Source: an uncultured Lachnospiraceae bacterium (lineage in GTDB: Bacteria; Bacillota; Clostridia; Lachnospirales; Lachnospiraceae). From it: DNA of 64,000 nucleotides. This document shows positions 51,489 to 60,294 of the stretch, one piece after another. Position 1 is the stretch's first letter. The number at the start of each line of letters is the position of its first letter. The stretch covers positions 1 to 64,000 of the forward strand of contig CAJTXP010000015.1 of assembly GCA_910583615.1 (NCBI GenBank), read 5' to 3'. The position numbers were made by a program, and so were the translations under genes. Under the pieces are notes generated by a model. It did not search any database. It saw only the letters and a program-made list of their open reading frames with translations, and was not told the origin of the DNA.

Positions 51489-53683
51489 AAAGGCTGACGG
51501 AGCAGGAAGCCTATGAACGTCTGGCGGATTTTATAAAGGACTATATTTACGACAGAGGATGGGAGCACTTAAGTTCCATGCAGATTCGCGCCATCGGGGA
51601 GGTTCTGGAGAAGCGCCGCAATCTGCTTTTTACGGCGGGAACCGCCATGGGAAAGACCGAGGCGGCGCTGATGCCGGCGTTGACCGACATCTATGAGCAT
51701 CCGGCGGACAGCGTGGGGATTTTGTACATCAGCCCGTTAAAGGCGCTGATCAACGACCAGTTTTACCGGATCGAAGAGATGCTTGCGGGCACCGGACTTG
51801 CCATTACCAAATGGCACGGGGATGCGGCGGTGTCCAGAAAGGAAAAGCTTCTTGGTATGCCGGGAGGGATCCTGCAGACGACGCCGGAATCTCTGGAGGC
51901 CATGCTGTGCCGGCATCCGGAAAATGTGAGGATTCTTTTTTCCGGTTTGCGGTATATTGTGATGGATGAGATTCATTATTTCATGGGCAATCAGAGGGGG
52001 CTGCAGCTTCTGGCGCTTCTGGAGCGGATCCAGAGGATCATCGGTAAGGAGCCGGTCCGTCTGGGGCTGTCTGCGACCATTGGGGACTGCAGACAGGCGA
52101 TCGCTTACCTGAATGCAGGCAGCAGGAGACAGGCGCTGGTCATCGGCTATGAGGAGGAGCGGCGGCAGTATCTGATCTCCGTGACAGCTACGCGGATCGG
52201 AAATACGGACTATCCGGCTGCATATGGGAAAAAGATTCTGGAACAGTCAGTGGGAAAGAGGACGCTTCTTTTTACCAATTCCAGACGGGAATGCGAGATT
52301 CTGGTGGCCCAGGTCCGGCGTCTTGCCCTGAAGGCCGGGCTTCCAGACTGTTACTATATCCACCACGGGAGCATTTCCAGAGAACTTCGGGAGGAGGCTG
52401 AGCGCCGGATGAAGCGAAGCGCCGGGCCGGTCATGACCGGGACGACGCTGACCCTGGAGCTGGGAATCGACATCGGGGATCTGGACGAGGTCATCCAGGC
52501 ATCCCAGCCCCTTCGTATCTCCAGTATGGTGCAGCGGGTGGGGCGAAGCGGCAGGAAGACCATGCGGTCCAGCATTGCGTTTCATCTCCGGTATTTTGAA
52601 GCGGAAGGCGGAGTGCTGGAAAATCTGGACTTAAGCCTGGTGCGCACCATTGCCATGATCGAGCTGTATTTTCGGGAGAAATATGTGGAGCCGGCCCGGC
52701 TGTCCCGTTATCCCATGAATCTTCTGATCCACGAGACACTGTCCATTCTCTGCCAGAAGGGCTGCCTGTATCCGCAGAGGCTGGCAGCAGAGGTACTGGA
52801 GCTGTCCATCTTCCGGTACGTTTCACAGGAAGAACTCCGGCAGGTGCTCCGTTCCATGATGGAGAAGGACTATATCAAGGTCTATGAGGACGGTGCGGTG
52901 GGAATCTCCGATGCAGGGGAACGGCTTTGCGGCAGTCTGGAGTTCTATGCAGTTTTTGAATCAGAGGAAACGTTCAGCGTCCGGTGGAACGATCAGGAGA
53001 TCGGGACGGTGGACCGTGCCTACAAGGCGGGAGACAGTTTCTTTCTGGCGGGCAGGACCTGGGAAGTACGGGGCTGCGATACGAAGCACAGGCGGATCGA
53101 TGTGGAGCCGGGGACGGCACAGGCGGATATCCGTTTTGGAGGAAAGGGCGCGCTCCATACGGATCAGAGAACCATGGAGCGGATCCATCAGGTGCTTGCT
53201 TCCAAAGAGATGTATCCTTATCTGGATGAGGAGGCGGTTGGTATCCTGACGGAGCTTCGGGCAGCTGCAAAGCATCTGGGACTGTTAAAGACTCTGGTTC
53301 AGGAACCGGGGACGGACAATCTGCTGGTCTTTCCTGTACTGGGTACCGATACGATCCGGACGCTGTATTATATATGGAATTCCGCAGGAGTCACCTGTGA
53401 CCGGGTGATGCTTCGGGGATTCCTGTACGGGATCCGGATCCATTCCATGACAGAAGCGGAATTTCGGGCCTGCAATGCCTGGATCCTGAAAAAGGGATGT
53501 CGGATCCATCGGGCATTCCTGCTTCGAAAAGAGCGCATGGAAGGAAAATACTTTGATATTCTGCCGGAAGAGTTAAGATATAAGGAACTGGTGGAGGATC
53601 TGCTGGACCAGGAAGGCGCGGCGGAGTTTTTGAAAATGCTGGCACAGGGGGAGGAATGCGGCCATGTCCCACATTTCCCGTGA
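51485..53683 (+). CDS. sngC: Shango-like subunit C (Lhr/BrxHI-like DEAD/DEAH helicase)
   Basis: A 732-residue SF2 helicase overlapping the ATPase stop by 4 bp (ATGA). Motif I is FTAGTAMGKTEAALMPAL (residues about 48-65), motif II YIVMDEIHYFMGN (about 156), motif III LGLSATIGD (about 192), then TGTTLTLELGIDIGDLDEVI and motif VI RISSMVQRVGRSGRK (about 340-355). A ~350-residue Lhr-like C-terminal region follows. The same class appears as BrxHI in BREX type 2 and as SngC in Shango; the neighbouring TerB-like and BrxD-like genes favour the latter. Confidence 0.8.
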   Translation: MKRLTEQEAYERLADFIKDYIYDRGWEHLSSMQIRAIGEVLEKRRNLLFTAGTAMGKTEAALMPALTDIYEHPADSVGILYISPLKALINDQFYRIEEMLAGTGLAITKWHGDAAVSRKEKLLGMPGGILQTTPESLEAMLCRHPENVRILFSGLRYIVMDEIHYFMGNQRGLQLLALLERIQRIIGKEPVRLGLSATIGDCRQAIAYLNAGSRRQALVIGYEEERRQYLISVTATRIGNTDYPAAYGKKILEQSVGKRTLLFTNSRRECEILVAQVRRLALKAGLPDCYYIHHGSISRELREEAERRMKRSAGPVMTGTTLTLELGIDIGDLDEVIQASQPLRISSMVQRVGRSGRKTMRSSIAFHLRYFEAEGGVLENLDLSLVRTIAMIELYFREKYVEPARLSRYPMNLLIHETLSILCQKGCLYPQRLAAEVLELSIFRYVSQEELRQVLRSMMEKDYIKVYEDGAVGISDAGERLCGSLEFYAVFESEETFSVRWNDQEIGTVDRAYKAGDSFFLAGRTWEVRGCDTKHRRIDVEPGTAQADIRFGGKGALHTDQRTMERIHQVLASKEMYPYLDEEAVGILTELRAAAKHLGLLKTLVQEPGTDNLLVFPVLGTDTIRTLYYIWNSAGVTCDRVMLRGFLYGIRIHSMTEAEFRACNAWILKKGCRIHRAFLLRKERMEGKYFDILPEELRYKELVEDLLDQEGAAEFLKMLAQGEECGHVPHFP

Positions 53684-56600
53684 TCTTTTTAAGGCCATTC
53701 ATGAAGGAAAATGGCTGAGTATTGAATATCAGAATCAGAAGAAGGAACTGACCCGCTACTGGATTGCCGTCCGGGGGATCGACCCAGGGCGCCGGACGAT
53801 TCAGGCGTCCGGTTTTCATGTGTACCAGCATACGATCCAGACGCTGAACTATATCAGGATTGATGCCATCGTCTCTTCATCGGTCATCGAAGGAAGCTGG
53901 TGCGAGATCAATGAGAGGCTGGTGGAGTCCATTGACCGGTACCCGGAGCGGTATGAAAGCATCTTCGGTACAACGGCTAATCTGAAGGTGCTGAATTATC
54001 TGGTGGACTGCAGCCGTCTGGATACAGAGCCGTATCAGACCGATTATGCGCTGATCCGGCATCTGGACGGGGACTGTCTGGAGAGCGGAGAATACTACTT
54101 GAACAGCGTACAGTTTGGAGAGATCGTACGTCAGTTTCAGGAAGAGGCAGGGCGGGATCTGAAGAAAAGCTTTCGTTTAAAACAGCTGTGCATGAACGTT
54201 ATGAGCATCGTCATGCCGGGTAAGGTCAAAAACAAAGAACGGCTCTATGTCCTGGCATTCCGCAGGCTCTTTCTGGATGTGGAGAGGCGGGTCTTAAAAC
54301 CGGCGGAGGAACTGACCATCTGCCGGGAATTTACGGTGGACGGCGAGCGGCAGAGCGTACGGAGGTTTCTGTCTGGAGAGGATCTGTGGCTTCTGGACGA
54401 TCTGGAAGCCCATCTGGAGGAAGTGAAGAACCGCATCACGGAACAGAACCGGCGGATCAAAGGAGTGGATGACCGGCCGTATGTCATCGCCCTTGTTTCG
54501 GACCCGAAGGTGGATCTGGAACGGGAATACGAGGCGGTTACGAAGATGTTTGAAACCGGGGAGGTGACGGACCCGGTGAAGGCGTTTTTTGGAAAGGTCG
54601 TATCCCACAACCGGAGACGAAAGGACTATCCCATTATCCTTTTGAAGAAACAGGCGAATCTGGACCAGTTGCTGGCGATTCACAGCGCCATGAAATACCC
54701 GGTGGCGTACATTCAGGGGCCCCCGGGAACCGGCAAGAGTTATACAATCGTCAATACGATCGTTACCGCCTTTTTCAATGATCATACGGTGCTCCTGGCA
54801 TCCTACAACAACCATCCCATCAATACCGTAGTGAAGAGCCTTAAGTCCATCCGCTATCAGGGGCGGACGAACATTCCGTTTCCGATCCTGCGCCTGGGAA
54901 ACAGCAGGATAGTGGACGAGACGCTGGACGATATCAGCAGCACCTATGAGCGGATCCGGAATGTGAAGGTCTATGAAAAAACGCTGGAGAAAAATCACGA
55001 AGAACGAATGCAGTCCATGAAAGAACTGAGCCTTCTTCTGGAACGCCATGAGAAACGGCTCCACCTTCAATGGCAGAAGGACGCGCTGGAGTGCATGGCA
55101 AAAAGCAACCATCATCTGACCTTTCAGACCGATCTGGAAGGAAGACAGCTTCCGGGCATCCAGTCGGAACTTGAGAAGGTGGGGGAGGTGGACGATGAAC
55201 AGGCTCTGGCGCTCTTAAAGGACGACGAACAGGCGCTTCTGACGTATCTGAATTTCACATCTATCCGCTTCTGGAAGCGGCTGGGAGAGCCAAAATATGA
55301 AGAACTGAGAAATATTCTCGACATCCGCGACCGGGACGAGCGCAGGAAATGCTTTGACGATTATCTGCTCCGTCCGGGCAATATGAAATCTTTCCTGCGC
55401 ATCTTTCCGGTCATTGCCACCACCTGTCTGTCCGCGCACAGGCTGGGCGGTCCAGAGACTCATTTTGACATGGTCATCATGGATGAGGCGAGCCAGTGCA
55501 ATATGGCGACCTCCCTGGTGCCGATCCTGCGGGGCCGGAAGCTGATGCTGGTGGGGGATCCCCAGCAGCTCAATCCGGTAATCCTTCTGGATGCCCGGGA
55601 CAATGAGATTTTAAAACAGCGCTATCTGATTCCGGAGGAATACGATTATATCAAAAATTCGATTTATAAGACGTTTCTGGCTAATGACGCGGTCAGCGAC
55701 GAACTGCTTCTGCGGCATCATTACCGATGCGCCGAAAAAATCATAGAGTTCAATAACAGAAAATATTACAACAGCAGGCTCTGCATTGACAGTAAGGTGC
55801 AATCGGAGGCGCCGCTGGTCTTTGTGGATGTTAAGGACAGCCGGGCGGACGAACGGAACACGGCGCCCCGGGAGGCGCATGAGATCGTGAAATTTGTCCG
55901 GAACCACCCGGACCAGTCCATCGGGATCATCACGCCCTTTGCCAATCAGAAAGAGTATATCGAGGAGCTTCTGAAACTCCATCACATGGAACAGGTGTCC
56001 TGCGGAACCGTCCATGCATTTCAGGGGGACGAGAAGGATATCATCCTGTTTTCCACGGCGCTGACGGACCAGACGTCGGACAGAACGTACGGCTGGCTGA
56101 AGAACAACAGAGAACTGATTAACGTGGCGACATCCCGGGCAAGAGAACAGCTGGTCATGTTTTCCAGCCTGAAAAACCTGAACCGGCTTCATCAGCAGGA
56201 AGGGCCGGACGATATGTATGAACTGGCAGAATATGTGCGAAGCAACGGAGCCTGTGAGGTGACTGCGGACCCGGTTCAGTCCCGGGCGCTTGGAATCAAG
56301 CCCTACAGCACGAAGACGGAGGCGGATTTTCTGGACAGCCTGAACCATGCTCTGGACAATGTGCTGAATACTCAGAAGCGGTGTACGGTGAAAAAAGAAG
56401 TGGCGATCGCCCAGGTTTTTCAGGAAAATATTGCAAAGTCGTATCTGTTCTACAGCGGCAGGTTTGATTTTGTCATTTTTGAAAAAGAACGGGGAGGAGA
56501 GGAATATCCGATTCTTGCCATTGAACTGGACGGGAAAGAGCACAGCACCGATACGGCCGTCCGGGAGCGGGACGAGGAGAAAAAACGGATCTGCCAGGCC

Positions 56601-56696
56601 CATGGTTTTGAACTGATCCGGGTGGAAAATTCCTATGCAAGGCGGTATTATTATATTAAGCGGATTCTGGAAGATTATTTTAAGAATATACGGTGA
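53664..56696 (+). CDS. UPF1/DNA2-like SF1 helicase with C-terminal PD-(D/E)XK nuclease domain
   Basis: A 1010-residue protein starting 20 bp inside the helicase gene after GGGAGG. The N-terminal ~330 residues start with a WYL-like strand set (WLSIEYQNQKKELTRYWIAV). The SF1B motor has motif I YIQGPPGTGKSYTIVNTI (about 348), motif II DMVIMDEASQCNMATSLVP (about 602), LMLVGDPQQLNPV, GTVHAFQGDEKDIILFS and VATSRAREQLVMF (about 819). The C-terminus has FDFVIF, PILAIELDGKEHS (about 950) and HGFELIRVENSYARRYYY, a DUF2726/DUF559-type nuclease fold. Overlap places it in the Shango-like operon as a fourth component. Confidence 0.82.
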   Translation: MSHISRDLFKAIHEGKWLSIEYQNQKKELTRYWIAVRGIDPGRRTIQASGFHVYQHTIQTLNYIRIDAIVSSSVIEGSWCEINERLVESIDRYPERYESIFGTTANLKVLNYLVDCSRLDTEPYQTDYALIRHLDGDCLESGEYYLNSVQFGEIVRQFQEEAGRDLKKSFRLKQLCMNVMSIVMPGKVKNKERLYVLAFRRLFLDVERRVLKPAEELTICREFTVDGERQSVRRFLSGEDLWLLDDLEAHLEEVKNRITEQNRRIKGVDDRPYVIALVSDPKVDLEREYEAVTKMFETGEVTDPVKAFFGKVVSHNRRRKDYPIILLKKQANLDQLLAIHSAMKYPVAYIQGPPGTGKSYTIVNTIVTAFFNDHTVLLASYNNHPINTVVKSLKSIRYQGRTNIPFPILRLGNSRIVDETLDDISSTYERIRNVKVYEKTLEKNHEERMQSMKELSLLLERHEKRLHLQWQKDALECMAKSNHHLTFQTDLEGRQLPGIQSELEKVGEVDDEQALALLKDDEQALLTYLNFTSIRFWKRLGEPKYEELRNILDIRDRDERRKCFDDYLLRPGNMKSFLRIFPVIATTCLSAHRLGGPETHFDMVIMDEASQCNMATSLVPILRGRKLMLVGDPQQLNPVILLDARDNEILKQRYLIPEEYDYIKNSIYKTFLANDAVSDELLLRHHYRCAEKIIEFNNRKYYNSRLCIDSKVQSEAPLVFVDVKDSRADERNTAPREAHEIVKFVRNHPDQSIGIITPFANQKEYIEELLKLHHMEQVSCGTVHAFQGDEKDIILFSTALTDQTSDRTYGWLKNNRELINVATSRAREQLVMFSSLKNLNRLHQQEGPDDMYELAEYVRSNGACEVTADPVQSRALGIKPYSTKTEADFLDSLNHALDNVLNTQKRCTVKKEVAIAQVFQENIAKSYLFYSGRFDFVIFEKERGGEEYPILAIELDGKEHSTDTAVRERDEEKKRICQAHGFELIRVENSYARRYYYIKRILEDYFKNIR

Positions 56697-56858
56697 TTCT
56701 GCCGGCGCCCGATACACTCCATGCGAGCGCAGATCACAGAGGTCCGGGGCGCAGACCACCATCCACCCGTGAACAGTAATCAAAGGACATGACCAGGGAA
56801 GAGACGAAAGACTGTTGCGGAACATATGGAAAAGGAAGAAAGGAGAACGGCAGGAAAG

Positions 56859-57785
56859 ATGCAGTATTATCTGGCCCCCATGGAGGGTATTACGACCTGG
56901 ATCTACAGGAAGGCTCATGCGGAGGTGTACGGCGCTCTGGACAAATATTTTATCCCTTTTCTGGAAACCCATGAAAAGCGGGATTTCAAGACCCGGGAAC
57001 TGCAGGAGATCCTGCCGGCGCACAACGAAGGGATCCGGGCCGTTCCCCAGATCCTGACAAAACATGCTGGAGGTTTTATTAAGGTGGCGCGTGCCCTTAA
57101 GAGCTTTGGATATGACGAGATCAATCTGAATCTGGGCTGTCCGTCGAAGACCGTGGTCTCCCGCCGTAAGGGAGCGGGATTTCTGTCGTTTCCCGAAGAG
57201 CTGGACCAGTTTCTGGAGGAAATTTTCAGCGCGCTGGATGTGAAACTGTCCGTCAAGACCCGTGTGGGGAAGGACAGCCCGGAGGAATTCGGACGGCTTC
57301 TGTCTGTTTACAATAAGTATCCGCTGGAGGAGCTGATCGTTCATCCCCGGATCCAGGCGGACTATTATAAAGGGGTGCCGAGGATGGAATGCTATGAGGA
57401 GGCCCGGAAAAGGAGCAGGAATCCGCTGTGTTACAACGGGGATCTGTTTACTCAAAGCTGCATCCGCCGGTTCTGCGGAAACTATCCAAAAGAAGAGCGC
57501 CTGATGATCGGCCGGGGCCTGATCCTGAACCCGGGCCTGATCCATGGAGGTACAAAGGAACAGCTTTGGGAATTTCACGGGCGGCTGGTGGACGGCTATC
57601 TGGGCCGGGGCCTTTCAGAGACCAGCGTACTGTTCAAGATGAAAGAGCTCTGGTTTTATCAGATCCATCTCTTTGCGGATACAAAGAAATACGAAAAGCA
57701 GATCCGAAAGGTTCAGAGCTTTCCAGAGTATCAGAAAATCGTGGAAGAACTGTTCCGGGAGCGGGATCTTTGCCCTCCTGCATGA
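56859..57785 (+). CDS. tRNA-dihydrouridine synthase
   Basis: A 308-residue FMN enzyme that reduces uridines in tRNA. Signatures: QYYLAPMEGITTWIYRKAHA (N-terminus), INLNLGCPSKTVVSRRKGAG with the catalytic Cys (about 90-105), KLSVKTRVGKDSPEE, IVHPRIQADYYKG and MIGRGLILNPGLI. ATG 56859 (MQYYLAPMEG) matches family starts; ATG 56826 would add 11 residues without a ribosome site. Normal length. It is the first ordinary core gene after the defence island. Confidence 0.93.
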   Translation: MQYYLAPMEGITTWIYRKAHAEVYGALDKYFIPFLETHEKRDFKTRELQEILPAHNEGIRAVPQILTKHAGGFIKVARALKSFGYDEINLNLGCPSKTVVSRRKGAGFLSFPEELDQFLEEIFSALDVKLSVKTRVGKDSPEEFGRLLSVYNKYPLEELIVHPRIQADYYKGVPRMECYEEARKRSRNPLCYNGDLFTQSCIRRFCGNYPKEERLMIGRGLILNPGLIHGGTKEQLWEFHGRLVDGYLGRGLSETSVLFKMKELWFYQIHLFADTKKYEKQIRKVQSFPEYQKIVEELFRERDLCPPA

Positions 57786-57864
57786 CCGGCTCCGTCTAAA
57801 AGAAATGTTTTGTTTTTGTTTCCTTTTTCTTTCGTATTTTTAGAAATCCTTAATCTGAATGCCA

Positions 57865-58008
57865 CACTTTGGTCACATTTTCCTGTTATGATAATACTCG
57901 TAACAGGAACACATCAGTATTTCATTCATAACACTTTAGGGGGCTCGTAAGAGTCCCCACTCCCTCGGAAATTCAAGGTTTTCACGGAAGTGAGAGCCTT
58001 TCTTTTTG
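57865..58008 (+). ncRNA. Candidate small RNA with its own promoter and terminator
   Basis: Within the 410-bp gap 57786-58201 a promoter-like pair, TTGGTC, 17 bp, TAATAC (about 57869-57897), is followed by the inverted repeat CCTGTTA/TAACAGG (57882-57908), a hairpin GGGGGCTC-GTAA-GAGTCCCC (57940-57959) and a terminator: an 11-bp stem AAGGTTTTCAC/GTGAGAGCCTT with a GGAA loop (57975-58000), then TCTTTTTG. The transcript would be roughly 100 nt. No reading frame is evident in it. The hairpins are certain; the RNA is inferred. Confidence 0.45.
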
Positions 58009-58137
58009 TCATTTTACCCCGAATTTACCCCATTTCCCGATATGTTTTAAAGCTTCATTTCCCGTTTTATCCTCATACCCTATAACTTTCTACTCTTACG
58101 CCTTTAAAAGCCGAAATCAGATCGAATGTGTCCTTTC

Positions 58138-58166
58138 TTGCGTATTGTCGGTAATTGGAGTATGAT
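58138..58166 (+). promoter_or_regulatory. Promoter of the SpoU methyltransferase gene
   Basis: -35 TTGCGT (58138-58143), 17-bp spacer, -10 TATGAT (58161-58166), about 35 bp before the start codon. Moderate consensus. The 58009-58137 stretch before it is C/T-rich and shows no other feature. Confidence 0.45.
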
Positions 58167-58201
58167 GATAGAACAAATCAGGAACAGGTGGGAGAGTGAC
58201 C

Positions 58202-59041
58202 ATGTCCGAGATAATCAAAATCACAGATTTTCATGCGCCGGAGCTGGACGTGTACGCCAGACTGCGTGAGATACAGCTTTTCAACCGTCATGAACCGGAA
58301 AAAGGGATATTTATTGCGGAAAGTCCAAGAGTGATAGAAAGGGCTCTGGATGCCGGATGTGTGCCGCTGTCTTTTCTCTCGGAGGAAAAGTATCTGGAAA
58401 AAGAGGCAAAGGATCTTCTTGGAAGGTGCGGAGACATTCCGGTCTATACGGCAGAGATGGATGTGCTGGTGCAGATCACCGGGTATAAGCTGACCAGAGG
58501 AATGCTGTGCGCCATGAGACGGCCGTCTCTTCGGTCTGTGGAAGAAGTATGTGCCGGCGCATGCAGGATTGCCGTTCTGGAACATGTGGTGAATCCCACC
58601 AATGTGGGGGCGATTTTTCGTTCGGCCGCTGCGCTGCATATGGATGCGGTGCTCCTGACGCCGGACTGCAGTGATCCTTTATACCGCAGGTCGGTCAGAG
58701 TGAGTATGGGGACGGTGTTTCAGATTCCCTGGACCTGGTTGGATCAGACGGACGAATGGAAGAAAAGCGGAATGGGATTACTGAAAAAACTCGGATTCCG
58801 GACTGTGGCCATGGCGCTGACAGAGGATTCCATACCCATAGATGATAAAAAGCTGCTTTCTGAAAAAAAGCTTGCCGTGATCCTTGGTACAGAAGGGGAC
58901 GGCCTGGCAGCAGACACCATTGCAGACTGTGACTATCGGGTGCGGATTCCCATGGCTCACGGCGTGGATTCTCTGAACGTGGCAGCTGCCAGCGCGGTGG
59001 CGTTCTGGGAGCTTGGGAAAACTCAGTCTTCCAGAAAATAG
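58202..59041 (+). CDS. TrmH/SpoU-family RNA 2'-O-methyltransferase
   Basis: ATG 58202 follows GGGAG at suitable spacing (an in-frame GTG lies at 58196). The 279-residue SPOUT enzyme has a substrate-binding N-terminus (GIFIAESPRVIERALDAG) and the knotted SAM domain: LEHVVNPTNVGAIFRSAAAL (motif 1, about 123), ILGTEGDGLAADTI (motif 2, about 225) and RIPMAHGVDSLNVAAASAVA (motif 3, about 245). It methylates ribose in tRNA or rRNA; the position modified is unknown. Its last 19 bp overlap the opposing LacI remnant. Confidence 0.92.
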   Translation: MSEIIKITDFHAPELDVYARLREIQLFNRHEPEKGIFIAESPRVIERALDAGCVPLSFLSEEKYLEKEAKDLLGRCGDIPVYTAEMDVLVQITGYKLTRGMLCAMRRPSLRSVEEVCAGACRIAVLEHVVNPTNVGAIFRSAAALHMDAVLLTPDCSDPLYRRSVRVSMGTVFQIPWTWLDQTDEWKKSGMGLLKKLGFRTVAMALTEDSIPIDDKKLLSEKKLAVILGTEGDGLAADTIADCDYRVRIPMAHGVDSLNVAAASAVAFWELGKTQSSRK

Positions 59042-59398
59042 TCCAGGTTTCCTGACATGACGATTTCCAGTTTGGAATGATAGATTCTGCGGGGAATCAT
59101 ATTTCCATAGCACATTTGTTCAAAAAGAAGCCTGCATGCCAGATATGCCTGTGCTTTCAGATTCTGGAAGACGATGGCATCAATGGTATGGTCCCGGATG
59201 AAGGGGACAATCTCCGGAAACAGGTCCATGCCTGTCAGAGCGGTCTTCTGCATGTCCATCTGCTGGAGCGTTTGGGAGATCACATCCAGACGGTAGGTAA
59301 GATCGTAGATTCCGTCCGGCCGCCTGGAACTGAGAACGTGGGACAGAGTTTCCCGGATCCGGGCACTGGTGGATCCGTTGCCTGGAAAAATAGACTAT
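59023..59398 (-). pseudogene. C-terminal fragment of a LacI-family regulator
   Basis: Read leftward the frame gives GNGSTSARIRETLSHVLSSR, YDLTYRLDVISQTLQQMDMQ, HTIDAIVFQNLKAQAYLACR and a terminal MIPRRIYHSKLEIVMSGNLD, the sugar-binding C-terminal half of a LacI/PurR-type repressor. The DNA-binding domain and about half of the sensor are absent. The fragment ends abruptly near 59398, where an unrelated rightward fragment begins. Confidence 0.6.
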
Positions 59399-59476
59399 AA
59401 ACATCTCGACCAGATAGAAAAGAAATTTGCAGAAAACTATCTGAAAGGCAGGAAAAAAGAGACGGACAATTATTAG
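59390..59476 (+). pseudogene. C-terminal fragment of an unidentified rightward gene
   Basis: A frame with no start codon reads IDYKHLDQIEKKFAENYL, KGRKKETDNY and stop at 59474-59476, followed 4 bp later by a strong terminator. This looks like the last 28 codons of a lost gene whose body was deleted together with the 5' part of the neighbouring LacI gene. Parent gene not recognised. Confidence 0.35.
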
Positions 59477-59479
59477 ATG

Positions 59480-59506
59480 GAGGGACGCGAAAGCGTCCCT
59501 CTTTGT
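59480..59506 (+). terminator. Intrinsic terminator with GAAA tetraloop
   Basis: A perfect 9-bp stem GAGGGACGC/GCGTCCCTC (59480-59488 and 59493-59501) closed by GAAA and followed by TTTGTG. Probably the terminator of the deleted gene whose end is at 59476. Confidence 0.75.
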
Positions 59507-59594
59507 GTGCTGATAAACTTTATATTTTACGGGATATCCGGATTTTTTTGAAAAAGTGTAAGATATCTCCCATAACAGACGGAATATAAAGTGA

Positions 59595-59667
59595 AGGAAC
59601 CAAAAGGGCAGCTGACCTTTTGGCTTCCTCCCAGGGCGCCTGCCGGCAGGCGCCGCGTAAGCTTACG
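59595..59667 (+). promoter_or_regulatory. Hairpin and two consecutive palindromes in the sigma-factor leader
   Basis: Three structures precede the ECF gene: a hairpin with CCAAAAGG/CCTTTTGG as its core (59595-59629, one bulge); a perfect 20-bp palindrome, GGCGCCTGCCGGCAGGCGCC (59635-59654); and a perfect 12-bp palindrome, CGTAAGCTTACG (59656-59667). An ECF-like promoter motif (TGTAAGATAT then CGGAAT) may lie at about 59559-59585. Attenuation or a regulatory RNA is possible. The rest of 59507-59736 shows nothing else. Confidence 0.45.
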
Positions 59668-59736
59668 AAATCTGAAGGAATGGGACAGAGGATGTTTCAT
59701 GACAAGGGATGAACCATATTTTTTGAGGTAACTGTG

Positions 59737-60294
59737 ATGAAAGCAAAGGAAGATAATTTCGTAAACCTGATCAAATGCCGACGGGAAGAAGGACTTGTGT
59801 ATGTGATCAGGACCTATGGAGGGCTTTTAAAGTCCATTGTGCAAAAAAGGCTGTTCGCATCGCCAGACCGGGTGGAGGAGTGTATGAACGACATCTTTCT
59901 CGGGATCTGGAAAAATATCGACTGTTTTGACGAAAGCAGGGGAAGCTTTGTGAACTGGGCGGCAGGCGTGGCGAGGCTGGAAGCCATCGACACCCTGCGC
60001 AGGATACAAAGAGAGCATCCGGCCGTGTCTCTGGAAGAGATGGAGATGGACATTCCAAAGGAGGATACGGCGCTTCGGAAGCTGACGGAGCAGGAACTTT
60101 CAAAAGAGGCGGAAGAAATCTTGAAGTGCCTGTCGGGAAAGGATCAGGAGCTGTTCCGCCGGATCTTTCTGCTGGAAGAGGAGCCGGAGGAAGCAGGCCG
60201 GGCGCTGGGAATGAGCAGAGAGAATGTCTATGTAAGGATCTTCCGGGGAAAGAAGAAGATCCGCAGCAAATTTGGAGAAAGGAAGAGGGCATGA
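59737..60294 (+). CDS. ECF-type RNA polymerase sigma factor
   Basis: ATG 59737 is preceded by GAGGT at 8 nt (in-frame GTG at 59734). The 185-residue sigma-70-family protein has region 2 (FASPDRVEECMNDIFLGIWK, FVNWAAGVARLEAIDTLRR, residues about 40-90) and region 4 (LSGKDQELFRRIFLLEEEPE, RALGMSRENVYVRIFRGKKK, about 130-178). Such factors direct transcription of small regulons, usually including themselves. It overlaps the DUF4179 gene by 4 bp, its presumed regulator or partner. Confidence 0.92.
   Translation: MKAKEDNFVNLIKCRREEGLVYVIRTYGGLLKSIVQKRLFASPDRVEECMNDIFLGIWKNIDCFDESRGSFVNWAAGVARLEAIDTLRRIQREHPAVSLEEMEMDIPKEDTALRKLTEQELSKEAEEILKCLSGKDQELFRRIFLLEEEPEEAGRALGMSRENVYVRIFRGKKKIRSKFGERKRA

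Noticed and set aside
48445..53683. BREX type 2, because of BrxD-like and BrxHI-like genes
   Set aside because: No pglZ, pglX, pglW/Y, brxC or brxL is visible; the TerB-like first gene fits Shango better.
55611..57578. 655-residue leftward frame across the end of the helicase-nuclease gene and dus
   Set aside because: It lies antisense to two well-supported genes and shows no recognisable domain.
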